This document shows, one piece after another, positions 10,647 through 22,900 of a stretch of 64,000 nt of DNA (positions are counted from its first letter, which is position 1; every line of letters starts with the position of its first letter). This DNA comes from Loripinus fragilis (lineage: Eukaryota > Mollusca > Bivalvia > Lucinida > Lucinidae). Under the pieces are notes generated by a model, which saw only the letters and a program-made list of their open reading frames with translations, was not told the DNA's origin and ran no database searches. Location of the stretch: positions 16,410,509-16,474,508 of the forward strand of contig OZ026524.1 in NCBI GenBank assembly GCA_964019695.1, read 5' to 3'. The position numbers were made by a program, and so were the translations under genes.

Positions 10647-13600
10647 ATGGCCAAAACAATTCAAGATAATATCGCTTTTACTTTTAACTTCACATTCTGT
10701 CTCTCTCTCCTTGTTCTGAGAACATGGTTGTTTGTATTATTGATGTCATCTGGAGATATTCACCCTAACCCAGGACCAATGTCCTCTGTTTCATCTATTA
10801 GTTCATCTACTTCATCTACAAGCCTATCAGCCTCGGTCTTTGATTCTTTAAGTCTTTCTCACCATCTCTCATTTGTACATTATAATGTCCAGAGTATAAT
10901 ATCCAAACTTGACATTCTTCATGCAGAGCTCATTGACTTCGATATTCTAGCGTTCACAGAGACTTGGCTAAGTCAGTCAACATCCACAGAAGATCTTCAT
11001 CTCGACACTTACTGTAAGCCAGAACGAAAAGATCGTCCCACAGACGCTCATGGTGGTATTATGGTATATATCAAGGAGAATATACATTTCAGAAGAAGAC
11101 TCGACCTTGAACCTCAGGGTATTGAATGTTTGTGGATTGAGGTTGAAAATAAGTCAAAACATATCTTGTTTGGTGTATTTTACAGACCACCAAATTCAGA
11201 TAGTATCTATTATGGGACTATTGAAGATTCCATTCATTTAGCAGTCGACACAGGAATAAATGATATAATCATAACTGGGGACTTTAATCTGAATGTACTA
11301 ACCAATCCATCCTTCCAAAAAGTTCAAACTCTTTGTAATCAGTTTGCTCTTCACCAGTCTATAAATGAGCCCACTCACTTTACTGAACACTCTTCCTCTA
11401 GCATCGATTTAATACTTGTTAGTAACAAAGATCATCTAGTTCTTAGTGGGGTAGGGGATCCATTTCTTAATCAAGAGGTTCGATATCACTGTCCCATTTA
11501 CGGCGTATTTAAATTTTCTAAACCCAAACATAATACTTATACACGACATATTTGGAGCTACGATCGAGGCAACTATGAACTTTTAAGACAAAAAGCAACT
11601 AACACCGATTGGAACTCATTACACGACACTAACATACATCTTTATTCACAAAACATAACTAACTGTATAATTTCTCTTGCTAAAGAATGTATCCCCAATA
11701 AAACAATACGAATTAGGCCATCTGATCCGCCTTGGATAACTACACATCTAAAACAATACATCAGGAAACGTAAAAGAGCTTACAAACAAGCCAAACGAAC
11801 CAATTTACCGGCACACTGGTCTAAATTCAGAAAACTGAGAAATAAGACAATTGCTGTTCTTCGAAACTCTAAGAAGGCATTCTTTGACAAACTCTCTGAA
11901 AAACTTAAATCTGAAACACTTTCCTCTCGAGATTGGTGGGCTACACTCAAGCATATCATTAATCAGAACTCAAGATCTCAAATACCACCGTTGGAGAGTA
12001 ATGGTCATATCTTCACTGATGATAAAGACAAGGCAAATCTATTAAACACTTTCTTCCAAAATCAAACTATTTTGAACGACCAGCATGCAACACTTCCTCC
12101 ACTTATTCACATTACTGATTCAAGACTTAGTAGTATCATACTCAGTCCCATTGAAGTTAAATCTGTCTTAAAATCACTGGCTACTGGCAAAGCATCAGGA
12201 CCAAACGGACTCAACAATCGTATTCTCAAAGAACTAGCTACTGAAATCTCTGTACCTCTTTGCAACCTCTTTAACTTATCTCTCCAGGAAGGCATAGTAC
12301 CTGACTCCTACAAAGAAGGCAACGTTTGTTCTATATTAAAGAAAGATGATCCTTCACAACCAAGTAATTATCGACCAGTAACATTACTAAATTCGGAAGA
12401 TAAAGTTTTTGAAAGACTTGTCTTCAAATACTTATACAATCACCTAATTGATAACAATATACTTACATCTCTTCAGTCTGGTTTTATGCCTGGAGATTCG
12501 ACTGTCAACCAATTAACATATCTTTATAATACTATTTGTCAGGCACTTGATCAAGGCAAAGAAGTTCGTGCTGTATTCTGCGACATAAGCAAAGCCTTTG
12601 ACCGTGTATGGCATGCTGGACTTATCCACAAATTGCAGGCAGCTGGAGTTTGTGGCTCAGTTCTTAACTGGTTCAAAAATTATCTCTCAAACAGAAAGCA
12701 AAGAGTTGTACTTCCAGGCATAACATCAGACTGGGTCTATATCCTTGCAGGTGTTCCTCAAGGATCAATTCTTGGTCCTTTACTTTTCCTTCTCTACATC
12801 AACGACATAGTCAATGACATAGGTGCTAATATCAGACTTTTTGCTGATGACACCAGTCTCTCTATTATTGTTGAGAACCCTGTAATGGCTGCAGCCTGTC
12901 TTAATACTGATTTACTTAAACTATCACACTGGGCAGCAACCTGGTTGGTACTGTTCAACCCTACGAAAACAGAATCTTTAATATTCTCTCGTAAACTAAA
13001 CAAACCTTTACATCCTCCTCTTTTTATGGAGAACCAACAGATTGTGGAGGTAGAATCTCACAAACACCTTGGTGTTATCTTATCAGCTGACTGTACATGG
13101 CATAAACACATAAAATACATAACTGACAAAGCATGGGTACGAATCAATATAATGCGAAGACTTAAATTCAAACTTGACAGGAAATCTCTAGAGATTATAT
13201 ACACTACTTTTATTAGACCTCTTCTGGAATACTCCGACGTCATCTGGGACAACTGTACTCGATATGAAAAACAAGAACTTGACAAAATACAAAACGAAGC
13301 AGCACGAATAGCTACAGGTGCTACAAAACTTATTTCCCTTGAAAATCTACAAGACGAAGTCAAGTGGCAGCCCTTACAAAAGCGCAGAGACAACCACAAA
13401 CTTACCCTGTTCTACAAAATGAATAACAATATAACACCATCTTATCTCTCCGACCTTGTACCAGGAACAGTCAGCACTGCCACGAGGTATAACTTAAGGA
13501 ACTCTAATGATATCATGACAATCAGAGGTAGAACAAATTCCTACCTAAGCTCATTTCTACCATCAACTGTTAGGGATTGGAATAACCTTCCTCCTGAGAT

Positions 13601-13997
13601 TGCTCAGTCTGACTCAGTTGCTTCATTCAAGTATAATCTTAATAGAGATCGAACCAATGTCCCAAAATACTTTTACAGCGGTAATAGACATGTACAAGTC
13701 CTTCACACACGTTTAAGAACCCAATGCAGTGCACTGAATCATGATCTGTTTAAGAATATTTCAGATACTCCACTCTGTCGCTGTGGCAGTATTGAGAATA
13801 CACATCACTTCTTTTTCAAATGCCCCTTCTACAATATTGTAAGAAATGATCTTTTACACGAAGTGTCAACTTTACATGATGTTTCTCTTAAACTTCTACT
13901 CTATGGTAATCCGAACCTTTCAAATGACTTAAACACAAGGGTATTTGAATCAGTACACAAATACATATTAAAGACAAAACGTTTTAGTTCTAACTAA
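10647..13997 (+). CDS. LINE ORF: 2A-like leader, APE endonuclease, reverse transcriptase
   Basis: The open frame starts upstream at a GTG; the first ATG (10647) gives 1116 residues. A hydrophobic leader (about residues 11-33) runs into SSGDIHPNPGP, residues 34-44, matching the 2A ribosome-skipping consensus D-x-E-x-N-P-G-P except His for Glu. A Ser/Thr-rich linker follows. The APE endonuclease begins near residue 75 with YNVQSI, FTETWL, FGVFYRPPN, ITGDFNLNV, SSIDLILVS and a retained His in RYHCPIYG. Reverse transcriptase motifs are GKASGPNG, SNYRPVTLLN, CDISKAFDRVWH, GVPQGSILGPLLF and FADD (732-735). A C-terminal CRCG...HHFFFKCP word may bind zinc. No stop or frameshift was seen, so the copy may be young and active. 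Clade assignment to CR1/Jockey-like is from motif memory. Confidence 0.9.
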   Translation: MAKTIQDNIAFTFNFTFCLSLLVLRTWLFVLLMSSGDIHPNPGPMSSVSSISSSTSSTSLSASVFDSLSLSHHLSFVHYNVQSIISKLDILHAELIDFDILAFTETWLSQSTSTEDLHLDTYCKPERKDRPTDAHGGIMVYIKENIHFRRRLDLEPQGIECLWIEVENKSKHILFGVFYRPPNSDSIYYGTIEDSIHLAVDTGINDIIITGDFNLNVLTNPSFQKVQTLCNQFALHQSINEPTHFTEHSSSSIDLILVSNKDHLVLSGVGDPFLNQEVRYHCPIYGVFKFSKPKHNTYTRHIWSYDRGNYELLRQKATNTDWNSLHDTNIHLYSQNITNCIISLAKECIPNKTIRIRPSDPPWITTHLKQYIRKRKRAYKQAKRTNLPAHWSKFRKLRNKTIAVLRNSKKAFFDKLSEKLKSETLSSRDWWATLKHIINQNSRSQIPPLESNGHIFTDDKDKANLLNTFFQNQTILNDQHATLPPLIHITDSRLSSIILSPIEVKSVLKSLATGKASGPNGLNNRILKELATEISVPLCNLFNLSLQEGIVPDSYKEGNVCSILKKDDPSQPSNYRPVTLLNSEDKVFERLVFKYLYNHLIDNNILTSLQSGFMPGDSTVNQLTYLYNTICQALDQGKEVRAVFCDISKAFDRVWHAGLIHKLQAAGVCGSVLNWFKNYLSNRKQRVVLPGITSDWVYILAGVPQGSILGPLLFLLYINDIVNDIGANIRLFADDTSLSIIVENPVMAAACLNTDLLKLSHWAATWLVLFNPTKTESLIFSRKLNKPLHPPLFMENQQIVEVESHKHLGVILSADCTWHKHIKYITDKAWVRINIMRRLKFKLDRKSLEIIYTTFIRPLLEYSDVIWDNCTRYEKQELDKIQNEAARIATGATKLISLENLQDEVKWQPLQKRRDNHKLTLFYKMNNNITPSYLSDLVPGTVSTATRYNLRNSNDIMTIRGRTNSYLSSFLPSTVRDWNNLPPEIAQSDSVASFKYNLNRDRTNVPKYFYSGNRHVQVLHTRLRTQCSALNHDLFKNISDTPLCRCGSIENTHHFFFKCPFYNIVRNDLLHEVSTLHDVSLKLLLYGNPNLSNDLNTRVFESVHKYILKTKRFSSN

Positions 13998-14549
13998 TTT
14001 GAACAATATGTTAGCAGTTTCATTAATATGAAAGATGCTGTTCCACCTTAGAGTCTGCCTCAAGGCCATATAGGGTCTCCCTCTCCCATCCTCCTATTTA
14101 CATATGTTTTCTTTGCTTTTTCTCATGATTTTGCACATTTTTCTTCTTTTTTCTCTTGATAATGTACATTTCACCAATTATACAGCTCTGCCAATTACTA
14201 TGCTAGAAGCCAATCTGCTTAATGGGTGAGAGATTGTTATCAACACACTCATGAGGTGACAACCCTTTCCTCAATTAACAATTTCATTGTTCGCCTAAGT
14301 AAGCTTGAAGCCAAAAGGATCACCACTTACCCCTAATATCTAAGTTTGCCAAGAGGTGACAAGTAATAGCTGCTCCAGTTGTCAAATTCTTCAATCTAAA
14401 GTCCAAACAACTCTCAAGCCATCAAAATTATTTCCAATCTTAGCCCAAAGCCAAGAATACAGTTTTGAACAGATACTTTGGAAAATATGAAAATCTTAAA
14501 CCTTAAATAAAGAAAATGCCAAAATTAAATTTTTAAACTAATTTTACAT

Positions 14550-16920
14550 CAAAAACCTTATTTCAGATTCTTCCATCCTGACTCCCATACTATAATACAG
14601 AAAAACTAAAAACACAAACTCTCATCTTTCCCTCACCTTAACATTAATACTTTTATTGCAAAGGGGGTCTTGCATCTGTGCCCACGCATGGATTTTCTTT
14701 AAACTTTGCATGATAATGACTCGTTATATACAAACTATGAAAATGACTTTGTATGTATTGAATTAGATAGTTAAAAATAAGGCTTTGGAAGCAACCCTGA
14801 CGTACTCCACCTTTGAGGTGACACCTGTCTCTAATTTTCCATGTCCTAAATCTATAGTTTTGTTTATTTCTATGATTTATCATCTAGATTAAATCCAAAA
14901 TACCATAGGCATTATATTAATACCAGGAAACCATTTGGATATATTATGGTTTACGTTTTCTGAAGAAGTAATTATAAAATTTCAATATTTTTTTTCAAAA
15001 ATTTACAAAACATTCAACATTAAATTCCAAAGATAGATATGTTTTAGTCTTTGTCAAGATATCATATTATCACAAAAACATGCCATATATATCCTACTGA
15101 TCTGAGCCAAATTTCATGAAAATCCAAAACCGGTAACTTTGTCATTTCCTACCTCTTATGGGTATAGATCAGTTTTAGCAAAATTAATTATTTAGTTGAA
15201 ATGAATCAATAACTCGACAGAAGGAGGTTGTTTTTAAATCTACTTCCACTTTTCTTTAAGAAAGACATGTTTAGACAATTTCAAATGATTCAATTGATGG
15301 AAGTGCCAAAGGTCATGGCCCCATGTCATGGCACTATGGGGCCAAGACAATGTGTATCACTTCCTCAAGTCCTGCATGATATTGTTTAAGAAACATAATA
15401 TCCTATCAATGAACATGTGAAAACAAGAAGACCAAATATTTCTATACATCCCAACTGAACTAGAGTAACCACATTTTGGTGCCGTGACCAGGATTAAGTG
15501 TAACAGAGTCATATCAAAGGTATCATAGAACAGTGTTCTACATGAATAAGTGAGGTCCAGAAAACGAAACTGTATGCCTGGAATATACAGCCAGCCAAAG
15601 AATAAATGTTGCCATTTGATGGAAATCAGTATCAGTTTTACAAAATAGAATAAACAGAGAAGATTTAAGCATAAATTTAGCAATTCCTTTGAAGCCAAGA
15701 GTTCTCTGTGACCAAATTGGTTCATTATAACCAATAGGTTTGACAGGGGCTTATTCTTGTGAACCAGGTTTATTAATGAGGCTTACAATTATAAAACCAT
15801 AGATATACGGTTCTTCTCCTGTATGAACTGACTTGTCATAAGGTTTCTCTTCTGTATGAACTAAAATTCTTAATAATGTTACATATTAAGTGTAACATTG
15901 GTTAGATGTAGTTTTAACGTTAGAAACTAGATGTGGTAAGTCCAGTGTCACCATATTGTATCGTTTTGGGTAATATTATTGTGTAAGCACTTCATTAAAT
16001 AAGAATCATGACACTTAATATCAAAGAATATTGTTTTTTTCTTTTTCCAATCAGCAATAGGGAAAACACTGAACATATCAACTTCTACCAATAAACGTAC
16101 TAGCATGGTGATTCAAACTAAGCAAGTATTCAAGTATGTTTTACTGTGAAACATGATTAATGTATTTTTTACATTTTGATGAATTAGGGCCATGTGTTTA
16201 CATCAAGTTGAAAAATATGTTACCGGTCCTTGAATTTCATGAAATTTTGTCTACATATTCTTAACATATATGGAAAGTTTATATGTTGAAATGGTATCTT
16301 GACAAAGACCGCAACGTGTAAAAATTTTAATTTCAAATTCGACTGAATACAAAATATATAGTTAAAAATTGGGGTACCATCTCATAAAAATGATTGCCCA
16401 CCCGCTAACCTAATACATACAAAGCCATTTATAGTATCAACGTATTTATCAATGATATAGTTATTAAATAAAGCATTTCTGCGCCTGTTACATGATATGT
16501 CAATGACTTTAGAAATGATTATATCTGGATACCCTAAGGTATTGTAGTGATTTCATACATGACGTCATAAATTAGCAATGGAATTGCATAAAAACTCAAA
16601 TGCACCATAAATATAAAAGTCATACCCCAGACAATTAATAAAAATAATATTATCAAATTCCAAGCGTGGGCAGACTCCCATGTTAATTTCCCATACCATG
16701 AAAGAGCCCCTTTACTATTTTATGAATTAAGTACCCTTAAATTTAGCTGGTGACAAATCTGTCAATGAATGGGAATAACTAAGTCAAAAGATCGACTTAC
16801 CGTTCAACATAGGGGTTACAATAAATCATATGATTGAGAATTAGAAAATTGCTCACAGTTTACCTAGAAGTTATAATTGTGTTGCGCTCTATACATAACT
16901 TTAAATCTGTTCCTTTGCAG
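14550..16920 (+). other. Unannotated stretch, LINE tail and likely RNASEH2B intron
   Basis: AT-rich sequence without a supported gene. Short open frames on the minus strand (14653-14883, 15357-15734) lack splice signals, codon bias or family resemblance. I searched for the missing first RNASEH2B exon (ATG, basic N-terminus, phase-1 donor) and did not find it here. Confidence 0.4.
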
Positions 16921-16992
16921 ATGGGATACTAGAACACAATCCCAATGAAGAGAACAAACCAGTGATTTGTCCCCTTCGACATCCTAAAACAG
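16921..16992 (+). CDS. RNASEH2B: RNASEH2B exon, N-terminal beta-barrel region
   Basis: The 72-nt exon is preceded by TCCTTTGCAG and followed by GTTAGT. The first two bases finish a codon from an unseen exon. It reads GILEHNPNEENKPVICPLRH then PKT. In other frames it has stops, which fixes the frame together with the next exon. Confidence 0.85.
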
Positions 16993-19900
16993 GTTAGTGC
17001 TAAGGCCAGAATTTTTCTATTAGTTGATTTACAAACCCTCCTGCTGTATTTTTTCCAGAAAGTTGAGAGAAAATAAAATTTAATTTCTAAAATTGTTTTT
17101 TTATTTTATCCACCTACTCTGAATATTATTTGTTTCGTTGTAAAAAATAATTTTTTTTGAGGCTCTGTCTGTGTATTTTTGAGTGTGACACTGTTTAATC
17201 CTTAAAGCGCCAAGAAAAAAATGCATCTGAAAATGTCGTCTGCTGAAGTCGTCTGCTGAAAATAATTGCCTAGCACTACTGACGAATTAAGTATAGAAGC
17301 AAACAGCGTGGACCCAGAACAGACTGCTCCTATAGGAGCAGTCTGATCTGGGTCCACACTGTTTGTCATAGAGGCTTCATTAACATTTCAGCAGACGAGA
17401 AAAACAGACGACTTTTGTTTCGATTGGCGCATTAAGGGTTAATGTGATAAGTGATGAAATATTTAAAGATTTAACACAGACCTTACTAGTTTTACTGTTT
17501 TTTCTGGAGATATTAAAAAAAAAGAAAAAAAGCTCTGAAAAAAAAAAGCTCAGTCAACTGGTCATTTTCAGAGCTTTTTTTCTTTTTATTTCTCGCCAAA
17601 TCCCCCCCCTCCCCCCCCCCCCCCCCCCCCCCTAGTACAGGTATGTACAGTCAAATGTATTTGCATAGATATTTTGTTAAAGTTTGTTAAGAGTTGCTTA
17701 GATTATGATGACCTTGACCTTATTCTCAAGGTCACATCAGCACTTTGAAATTAACAAAAATAGGGTTTTTTTTTGTATGATAACCCTAAAAATTTAACAA
17801 TGGATTCTGGCTAAACTTTATCATTGTGGCAAAATGTAGAGTTGATATGATTTTGGCGACCATATGCACAGCCTAATTTTCAAGGTCACCTCATTTTTAA
17901 GGTCACCTTCCATAAAAAACTAAAATCAGCCTTTTCTGAGCTCTGACTTTGAAACCAGTGGATTTTTTTCTACACCAACCTTGCATATATATGTATACAT
18001 TGTTTGGAGACAGAAAAGAGTTGAGTAAATTTTGATGTCATTGACTTTATATTCAAGGTAACCACAGCACTTTGTTATTACAATGTTTGATAAAAATTGT
18101 GTTTGAGAATGCTCTCCCTTGAAATAATTGATGGATTTCAGCCTGTATCAGTGTGACACAATTTGCTGTTGGGGGGACATAGTTTTCCTATGAAAGCACT
18201 GTTTTAATTTATAAGGTTTTTATTTTCCTAGAGAAGAAATGTCTATTTCTGTTTTGCCATGGTGACAGATCTTTGTATGAGATGGTACAGTTTAAAGAAG
18301 AATTCCGATCCTGGTTTATAGGAAATTCTGTTCAACAGGGTAAGCATTCTTTTCTTTGATGCAGGGTATTGAGCATTCAACATTAAACATGACTAAGCCG
18401 CGGCATCAGATTTCCAACAATTTGACAAGTGTTGACTCAGACGAACCTCTGCAGCCTTCTTTTAAGCTAAGAACTCCAAATGGTGTTCATTCAGTAGCTT
18501 AACAATCATAGAATACTCATGTGACTAGCAAAGGCTCTGATCAGACTGCGCGTATGCGCAGGCTGCTATGAGCCTTGCAGGTCGCATAAACCATATTGTT
18601 GGAAATCTCATGCACTGGCTCATTATGTATTTTGGGGCACAACTTTTTTTTTAGCTCACCTGAATATATAAATATACCAATGACTCTGTCGTCCGTCCGT
18701 CCGGCGTCCGTCCGTCCGTCCGTCAACATTTCAAACATCTTCTCCTCTGAAACCACTGGGCCAACTGAACTCAAATTTCATATGGAGACTCCTTAGGATG
18801 GGGGAATGAAAGTTTGTTCAAATGGTCTTGGTCACATGACCAAGATGGCCGCCATGCCCATATATGGTAAAAACCCTTTAAAAATCTTCTTCTCCAGAAC
18901 CAGAAGGCCGATGACCTTGGGACTTGGTATTAAGCATCAGGGATGTAGGGCCTACCAAGTTTGTTCAAATGATGATCCTGGGTTGACCTTGACCTACTTA
19001 ATGTCAAGGTCAAACTTGCTTCCTAATGCATTTTAATGGGGAAAATTTTGAAAAATTGATTTTTTGAAAACTATTGAAGCCAAAGTCATTATTCTCACTT
19101 GATATGTTTTATCTAATGTGACAATGGCTATAAATAAGTTCCAAAGGTCAAGGTTGACCTTTGACCTTTCAACCAAGGCCGCTCATATTGGAGTCCCATC
19201 AATATATTAAAACATAGTTTTCTCAGAAACCATTTGGCCAATTGAACTCAAATTTCAGATGAAGACTCCTTACAATAAGTTAGCCAAGATTTATGCAAAT
19301 TGTAATGGTCACATGACCAAGATGGCCGACATGCCCAAATATGGTAAAACCCTTTAAAAATCTTCTTCTCCAGAACCACAAGGCTGATGACCTTGGGACT
19401 TGGTATTTAACATTTGGGATGTGGGGCCTACCAAGTTTGTTCAAATGATGATCCTAGGTTGACCTTGACCTACCTAGCATGAGGTCAAATTCGCTTCCTA
19501 CTGCATTTAAATTAGATTTCTTTTGGAAAAATTGATTTTTTTAAATTCTGTTGAAGCCAAAAGCATTTTTCTCACTTGATATGTTAAGAGGCAATTCCAG
19601 AGGTCAATTTTGACCTTTGACCTTTCAGCCAAGGTCACTTATATTGGAGGCCCATCAATTTATTAAAACACAGTTTTCTCAGAAACAACTTGGCCAATTG
19701 AACTCACATTTCATATGCAGACTCCTTAAGTTCAGTGGAGTAAATTTGAACCAAATGTTAATGGTCACATCACCAAGATGGTGGACATGCCCATATAAGG
19801 TAAAAACCCTTTAAATATCTTCTACTCTGGAACCAAAAGGCCAATGGCCTTGGAACTTGGTATATAGCATTGGGGATTTGGGCCCTACCAGATTTGCACA

Positions 19901-22900
19901 AATGATGAATCTAGGTTGACCTTGATCGTTTTTACGGCAATGCCAAATTTGATTCATAATGCATTTATTTTGGAAAAATCTTGAAATGTTCATTTTTCTA
20001 TATATAACTGTTGAAGCAGAAATCATAATACTTGCGAAAAATGTTAAACCTATTGAGACACTGGTTTTATATAAGCACCAAAGGTCAAGCTGACCTTTGA
20101 CCTTTCATCCAAGGTCACTCATATTGGGACTGCTTTTTACATATCTAAGCATCTTTTTCTCAGAATTCAATGGGTTGCTTGAACTCAAATTTCTATGGAG
20201 TATTCAGTAGATAAAGCGATATAAATATGATATTATTTTTAGGTCACTTGATCAAAATGGCCACTGCCCATATATGGTAAAACAAAATATGTTTGAATAA
20301 TAAGCCTAAGTTGACCTTGACCTATTTATCATTATTAAGGAGATCAGGTGAGCGCTTCCTCTAGTTAATTTTAGAATAGGTGGGAGATAAGAATTTGGCA
20401 AATTCACCTTTCTGAAACCAGGGGTTTTGCTAAGTCCCAAAATGCAACTGGCCCTCAGGGCCACCTGACTGAAAATCTACTGGTCATCCAAATTTTCAAC
20501 TGGCCCGACTATTAGCAATATCGAGGCCGCTTAGGATGTGAGTGCACTGACGTCCTTTCACCCCCTAGCTTGAGCCCTATATATAGTAAATGAGCTGGAA
20601 GCTACAAGAAAATGATCTGGAAATTATTTTATTTCTTGAAACTCTTCGATCATATCAAATTCAAATGGAGTCGGCATCTGAATCAGAATCCGAGTCCACA
20701 TCCATAGCTTTAAGAGTGTCATAGTACAATTCCACCACACCCCTCTGAATGTCCTTCTTAACCTGCACATCAGAGTAGCTTGGTAGAGATGCTTGGTATT
20801 CAACCCAATCAGGGTTGGCAACTTTGCTTTTCTCTTTAATTGCACGCCGGTGGGTCGGGCTTCAGACTCTATGATGGTTCGGACTTAAAGACTCATCTAT
20901 TGATGAGATGGTAGGGGCCTGATGCTTTGGCTGTTTGTCAGGCCCACCGGGGTTTACTTGTTGGATTTCTTTTGCTCCCTTATTCAGTTTTATTTACTGT
21001 TGAGTCCTTATCTTTGCTTTATCGCCCTGTTATATCTTGATTTATATGTTTTAGGAGATGATGCATTGATAAGTTAGGGGTCTTTCATGCAAACCAATTA
21101 TCTATGTGTCTTGATCCACATCTGAATTAAGGATGAGGTTGGCACGGTTAAACCGGTTTAAGCCCTCCAGTAAAATATTTTACTGACCGTTCCAAGGCGG
21201 TACTTCTTTTGTGGATCTTTTATGTTTTTGTTCTGTCTTGTGTTTGCTATGTCTTTGTGTGCGTCTGTTTATATGTGCTTTGTGGTCACCTGCTGGGAAA
21301 GGGCTGACCTCTTGGCTCTCGTTTGTGGTGTCTGCTGTGAGTTTGTCACTTTCCCATTGGTATCCTGGGTCAGGTGTGGTACTTGATTGTATCGATTCCT
21401 GATCTTTGCACCATTACTTACTTTGAGATTAGGCCCAGCTTTTCAATCAGGGTTCCGCTCTCTGAAACAAAAAGAAGTGATATAATTTCAGTTTCACGTC
21501 TCTGAATCTGAAGGAACTTACATGCTTGGATTTGGATAATGGGCTTGTTTTTATTTCTGTTGCAGATCAAAACATGAACAGCCAAAGTAGCCTACCATCT
21601 TTCCCCCTACCCCACCCTCCCCAGAACAAAAAAATAAGCATTTAAACTTTTAAAGGCCCTACAGAACTCATGGAAATGATGTCAAGATGGTAGGGAAATT
21701 GAACAGAGAACTTTTCTCTTAAATAAAATGCTTAGCCCTCTCCCACTGCCCACCCTAAAAAAACTAAGTCCAACCCTTTAAAAAATTGGGCATAGGTTCC
21801 CCTGTATTTGTACTTTTCTACTCACCCCAACCCGATAACCCTGGCCATTGAAAAGTGTTGGACAAGAAGAAAGAAGGGGACAAGGTGGGTGGGTTGCATT
21901 GACTCATAGTGACAAGTGTCAGGGTTCAATGTACCGCCTTGTCCTCATTTTACTTTAGATAGATAATAAAATGAGCGCTACCTGTCTCAAAGAAAGCAAA
22001 TAACAGAGTTCTCACTAGGATTTTGAAAACAGGATTCATAGAATCCATCCCTGGAAAAAGTTGGAGTCAAAATTGAAAAATTGGAGTTTGAGCTGGAAAA
22101 GTTGGAGTTTTTAGTTTTAGCTGAAATATGAAAAGTTTTATTTATGGATGTAATGTCTTTTATCCTGCAAAATGGCAATTTCAAAATCCTTGTGAGGATT
22201 AGCTGTAAACAAAAGATTTTAGACCAAAAATAAAAGTTTGCATCAGGTTACCGTAACAAACTTAAATCCCCCTCTTCCCCAACCCCTACACAATATTTTC
22301 TAAACATTGTTGGGGATATCAAAGGGGTTTGGTTATATTGTTTTCCCATCTTCTCCATCAAAATATTGTTTTTTCATATTTTAAAATTTCATGTATTATG
22401 AAACACATATTTTTATGTTTGGCCTTATTGCTTATATACGAGGGTTGTCCCAGTAAATCGTGGACTTTCGTTATAAAATGAGACTGTGTATCAGGAATTC
22501 TATGAAATTTGTATGATATGTTTATATGAGTCAATGTCAAAATTTGTCAAATTTTGAAAGAAGTAAAAGGAAAAATACGAATTAAATAAAATGATATTCT
22601 TTTTTCATGAAAGTAACAAGTTGTTTCTGAAAATACTATGAAAAGCGAAAAGAAACCTTAACAGCCAATCAGATCCTTATAATTAAGTTTCAAAGATCAC
22701 ATGACCAGAAAAAATGTCAATACCGTAACAAACTTTAAATCATGTATTTTCTTCAAATCTCGTCATGGATATTTATTTTGTTGCATTGGATAAGTTCAAT
22801 AAATCATGTGTTTAATTGTGTCAAAGGTAAAATTTGAACAAAATAGTTATTTATGACAATGAGCAAACGTAGAATGCATTTTTTTTTTTTTTCTTTTAAG

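Larger units (their letters stand above)
9860..14550 (+). mobile_element. CR1/Jockey-like LINE, single intact ORF
   Basis: The element has a long 5' untranslated region, one intact ORF (10647-13997) and an AT-rich 3' region. The 5' part contains GTTCTAAGGCGGT near 9911 and an internal tandem duplication (10168-10425). A related word, GTTCCAAGGCGGT, occurs at 21190. Exact termini and target duplications could not be fixed by eye; the 5' edge is set where the shared motif starts and the 3' edge is a guess. No separate ORF1 was found. It lies upstream of the first RNASEH2B exon found, on the same strand. Confidence 0.75.
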
